Assembly (NCBI GenBank): GCA_036503775.1
Contig: DASXWH010000178.1
Span: 1-14,356, forward strand
Direction: 5' to 3'
From: Ohtaekwangia sp036503775
GTDB taxonomy: Bacteria > Bacteroidota > Bacteroidia > Cytophagales > Cyclobacteriaceae
Length of the DNA stretch: 14,356 nucleotides
Shown: positions 13,176-14,356 of the stretch, one piece after another
How positions within the stretch are numbered: the first letter of the stretch is position 1
How the letters are laid out: each line of letters opens with the position of its first letter
Translations under genes and position numbers: made by a program
The notes under the pieces: generated by a model
The model's database searches: none
What the model was told of the DNA's origin: nothing
The model's input: only the letters and a program-made list of their open reading frames with translations

Positions 13176-13694
13176 TCAATCTTTGTCACATAACTCCTCC
13201 ATCGTTTTTGTAAGTTCCTTGATGCTGTGACCCGTCCACGCAATCTTTCCTTCCCGGTCAACAACGATGGTGAACGGAATGCCTGACGAGCCTGCCGCGT
13301 TGAGCCAGGTTTTCTGCAGCGTACCTTCGGGTGAGTCGAGTGCCACGGTGTAGCGCATCTGGTCCCCGCGTTTCTTCACGTACTTCTCCACGTTGCCACC
13401 ATAGGGATTTTGTCCGCGGCTCATCTGCTCCATCACGAACACGCTGATCACTTTAGCATCGTGATCGTACTTATCCGCGAGCGCTGACAATTCCGGTATC
13501 GCTTCTGCACAGGGCGCGCACCACGTGGCCCCGAACTCGATGATGTAAATTGTGCCGCTGCGGAATTCACCTACCGGTTTCCCCTTGATCCATTTCCATG
13601 CGGAGAACGGAGGAGCCGGGTCACCGGTGCGCAGGTGCTGCGCGTCAGCGGTGGTGATGATGAGGGTAAGAAGAAATAAGATGATTGCTTTCAT
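13176..13694 (-). CDS. TlpA-like secreted thioredoxin
   Basis: 172 residues from the ATG at 13694, chosen because it starts a signal peptide (MKAIILFLLTLIITTADAQ); seven further codons upstream are open but lack signal character. A single thioredoxin domain follows, with W58-C59-A-P-C62, an EFGATWCAPCAEAIPELS strand-helix, and the cis-proline P140 in GIPFTIVVDREGKIAWTG. Length and motifs are those of TlpA/ResA family proteins, which act on periplasmic thiols. It lies upstream of, and very probably in operon with, the larger TlpA protein whose first 170 residues are similar. Confidence 0.9.
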   Translation of the reverse strand: MKAIILFLLTLIITTADAQHLRTGDPAPPFSAWKWIKGKPVGEFRSGTIYIIEFGATWCAPCAEAIPELSALADKYDHDAKVISVFVMEQMSRGQNPYGGNVEKYVKKRGDQMRYTVALDSPEGTLQKTWLNAAGSSGIPFTIVVDREGKIAWTGHSIKELTKTMEELCDKD

Positions 13695-13765
13695 GGTTGC
13701 TTTTTGTTTGGGCATAGTATTATCATGAAGGCGCTGCCTTGCCTTCGGTTCGGGTGAAACGAATG

Positions 13766-13825
13766 CGTCATTGGATTGGGGATCCTTCGCTCACACGTGC
13801 TCGCGCTTCCCCGCTCAGGATGACG
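13766..13825. repeat. GTCATCCTGAGC-type intergenic repeat
   Basis: The outer arms CGTCAT (13766-13771) and ATGACG (13820-13825) pair. On the minus strand the segment reads CGTCATCCTGAGC...GCGAAGGATCCC, a motif I recall as a widespread dispersed intergenic repeat in several phyla. It lies in the 143-bp gap between the SusD gene and the TlpA gene and could act as a weak terminator or be inert. Confidence 0.55.
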
Positions 13826-13837
13826 TATCAGTTCGAT

Positions 13838-14356
13838 TCAATACCCATCGTTCTGTGTGAGGTTTGGATTGAGCTCACGTTCGGCATCGGGTATCGGGAA
13901 CAAAGCATCCGCTGACTGCCAGTCTGTTTTCAGTGGATCAAGAATAGCATCCGCGCGTCCCGTACGCTTGAGGTCAAGCCAGCGGTGGCCACACTCGGCA
14001 AAGAGCTCGGCTTTGCGTTCCTGCTCAATGGCCAGGAGCAGCGCTGCCTTGTCGTCTGCATCGGTACCGGCCAGTCCGGCACGCGAGCGGATAGCATTCA
14101 GGTCTTCCTGCGCGCCTGAAATATTTTCAAGCTGTGCTCGCGCCTCCGCCCGGATCAGGTATTGCTCTGCGAGGCGCAGCATCATTTCATATTCGGTGAC
14201 CGCTGTGGCTGCAGCAACCTTATACTTGTGTGGAAAATACCAGGTGGTGGTACCGTTGGTGAATGAGCCAACCCACTGTGCCCTGCGATTATCGGTTGGC
14301 TCAAATGCGTCATACAATCCCTGCGTCACCGACACGCGCTTGTTGTTGTTGTTCGG
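13838..14356 (-). CDS. RagB/SusD-family outer-membrane nutrient-binding lipoprotein (3' part)
   Basis: The 3' part of the gene; the reading frame stays open to the right window edge (PNNNNKRVSVTQGLYDAF upstream of the visible GTG). The visible ~172 residues carry the SusD C-terminal signature in order: FEPTDNRRAQWVGSF, YKV, MMLRLAEQYLIRAEARAQLE, LNAIRSRAGLAG, AIEQERKAELFAECGHRWLD, LKRTG, LFPIPDAE and NLTQNDGY at the end. SusD-like proteins bind polysaccharide or other polymeric nutrients with a TonB-dependent SusC partner, probably encoded just outside the window. Truncation is only by the window edge. Confidence 0.95.
   Translation of the reverse strand, partial: PNNNNKRVSVTQGLYDAFEPTDNRRAQWVGSFTNGTTTWYFPHKYKVAAATAVTEYEMMLRLAEQYLIRAEARAQLENISGAQEDLNAIRSRAGLAGTDADDKAALLLAIEQERKAELFAECGHRWLDLKRTGRADAILDPLKTDWQSADALFPIPDAERELNPNLTQNDGY

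Overview
The window looks like chromosome of a Bacteroidota member, probably Chitinophagia or Cytophagia; the sequence alone does not settle which. Supporting signs are a RagB/SusD C-terminus, TlpA-type secreted thioredoxins, a Bacteroidota-style ECF sigma factor, a short Crp/Fnr regulator, a WYL regulator, A/T-rich leaders without Shine-Dalgarno sequences, and several intergenic repeats of the kind scattered through Bacteroidota genomes. There are no rRNA or tRNA genes, CRISPR arrays or insertion sequences that I can recognise.

Layout. (1) 1-428: the 3' end of a gene whose reading frame appears broken by a -1 shift. A doubtful short ORF follows (461-676). (2) 698-2040, minus strand: two paralogous proteins of an unrecognised family (2040-1465 and 1065-754) flank a tiny two-helix membrane protein (1334-1140). 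Two clear intrinsic terminators and a large imperfect inverted repeat lie between and after them. (3) 2041-2364: a divergent intergenic region with four tandem 11-bp units, leading into a WYL-domain regulator (2365-3375). (4) 3419-6339, minus strand, visibly richer in A/T than its flanks: a XRE regulator, then a 689-residue multidomain protein (GNAT acetyltransferase, PIN nuclease, degenerate GNAT-like domain, PUA/ASCH-like domain), then an ASCH-domain protein overlapping it by 8 nt. This is the best candidate for an under-described system, plausibly acting on RNA as a toxin-antitoxin or defence-like module. A 38-bp palindrome upstream of the XRE gene is a likely operator.

(5) 6465-7241, plus strand: a 67-residue unknown and an ECF sigma factor with no FecR-type anti-sigma gene next to it. 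(6) 7331-8764: two direct copies of a ~140-bp repeat flank a secreted Cys-rich mini-protein and a secreted protein of unknown function. The repeat copies show compensatory base changes in two stems and a possible pseudoknot, which suggests selection on RNA or cruciform structure. (7) 8938-11657, plus strand: a Crp/Fnr regulator, a MauE/DoxX-like membrane protein, a short exported two-Cys peptide resembling DUF6520 proteins, and a membrane-anchored protein of propeller-like appearance. (8) 11638-14356, minus strand: two TlpA-like thioredoxins, one with a DUF3738-like C-terminus, and the 3' part of a SusD gene running off the window.

Regions 7 and 8 together look like an envelope thiol-redox and exported-peptide locus next to a SusC/SusD-type uptake locus. 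Regions 4 and 6 carry the most unexplained structure.
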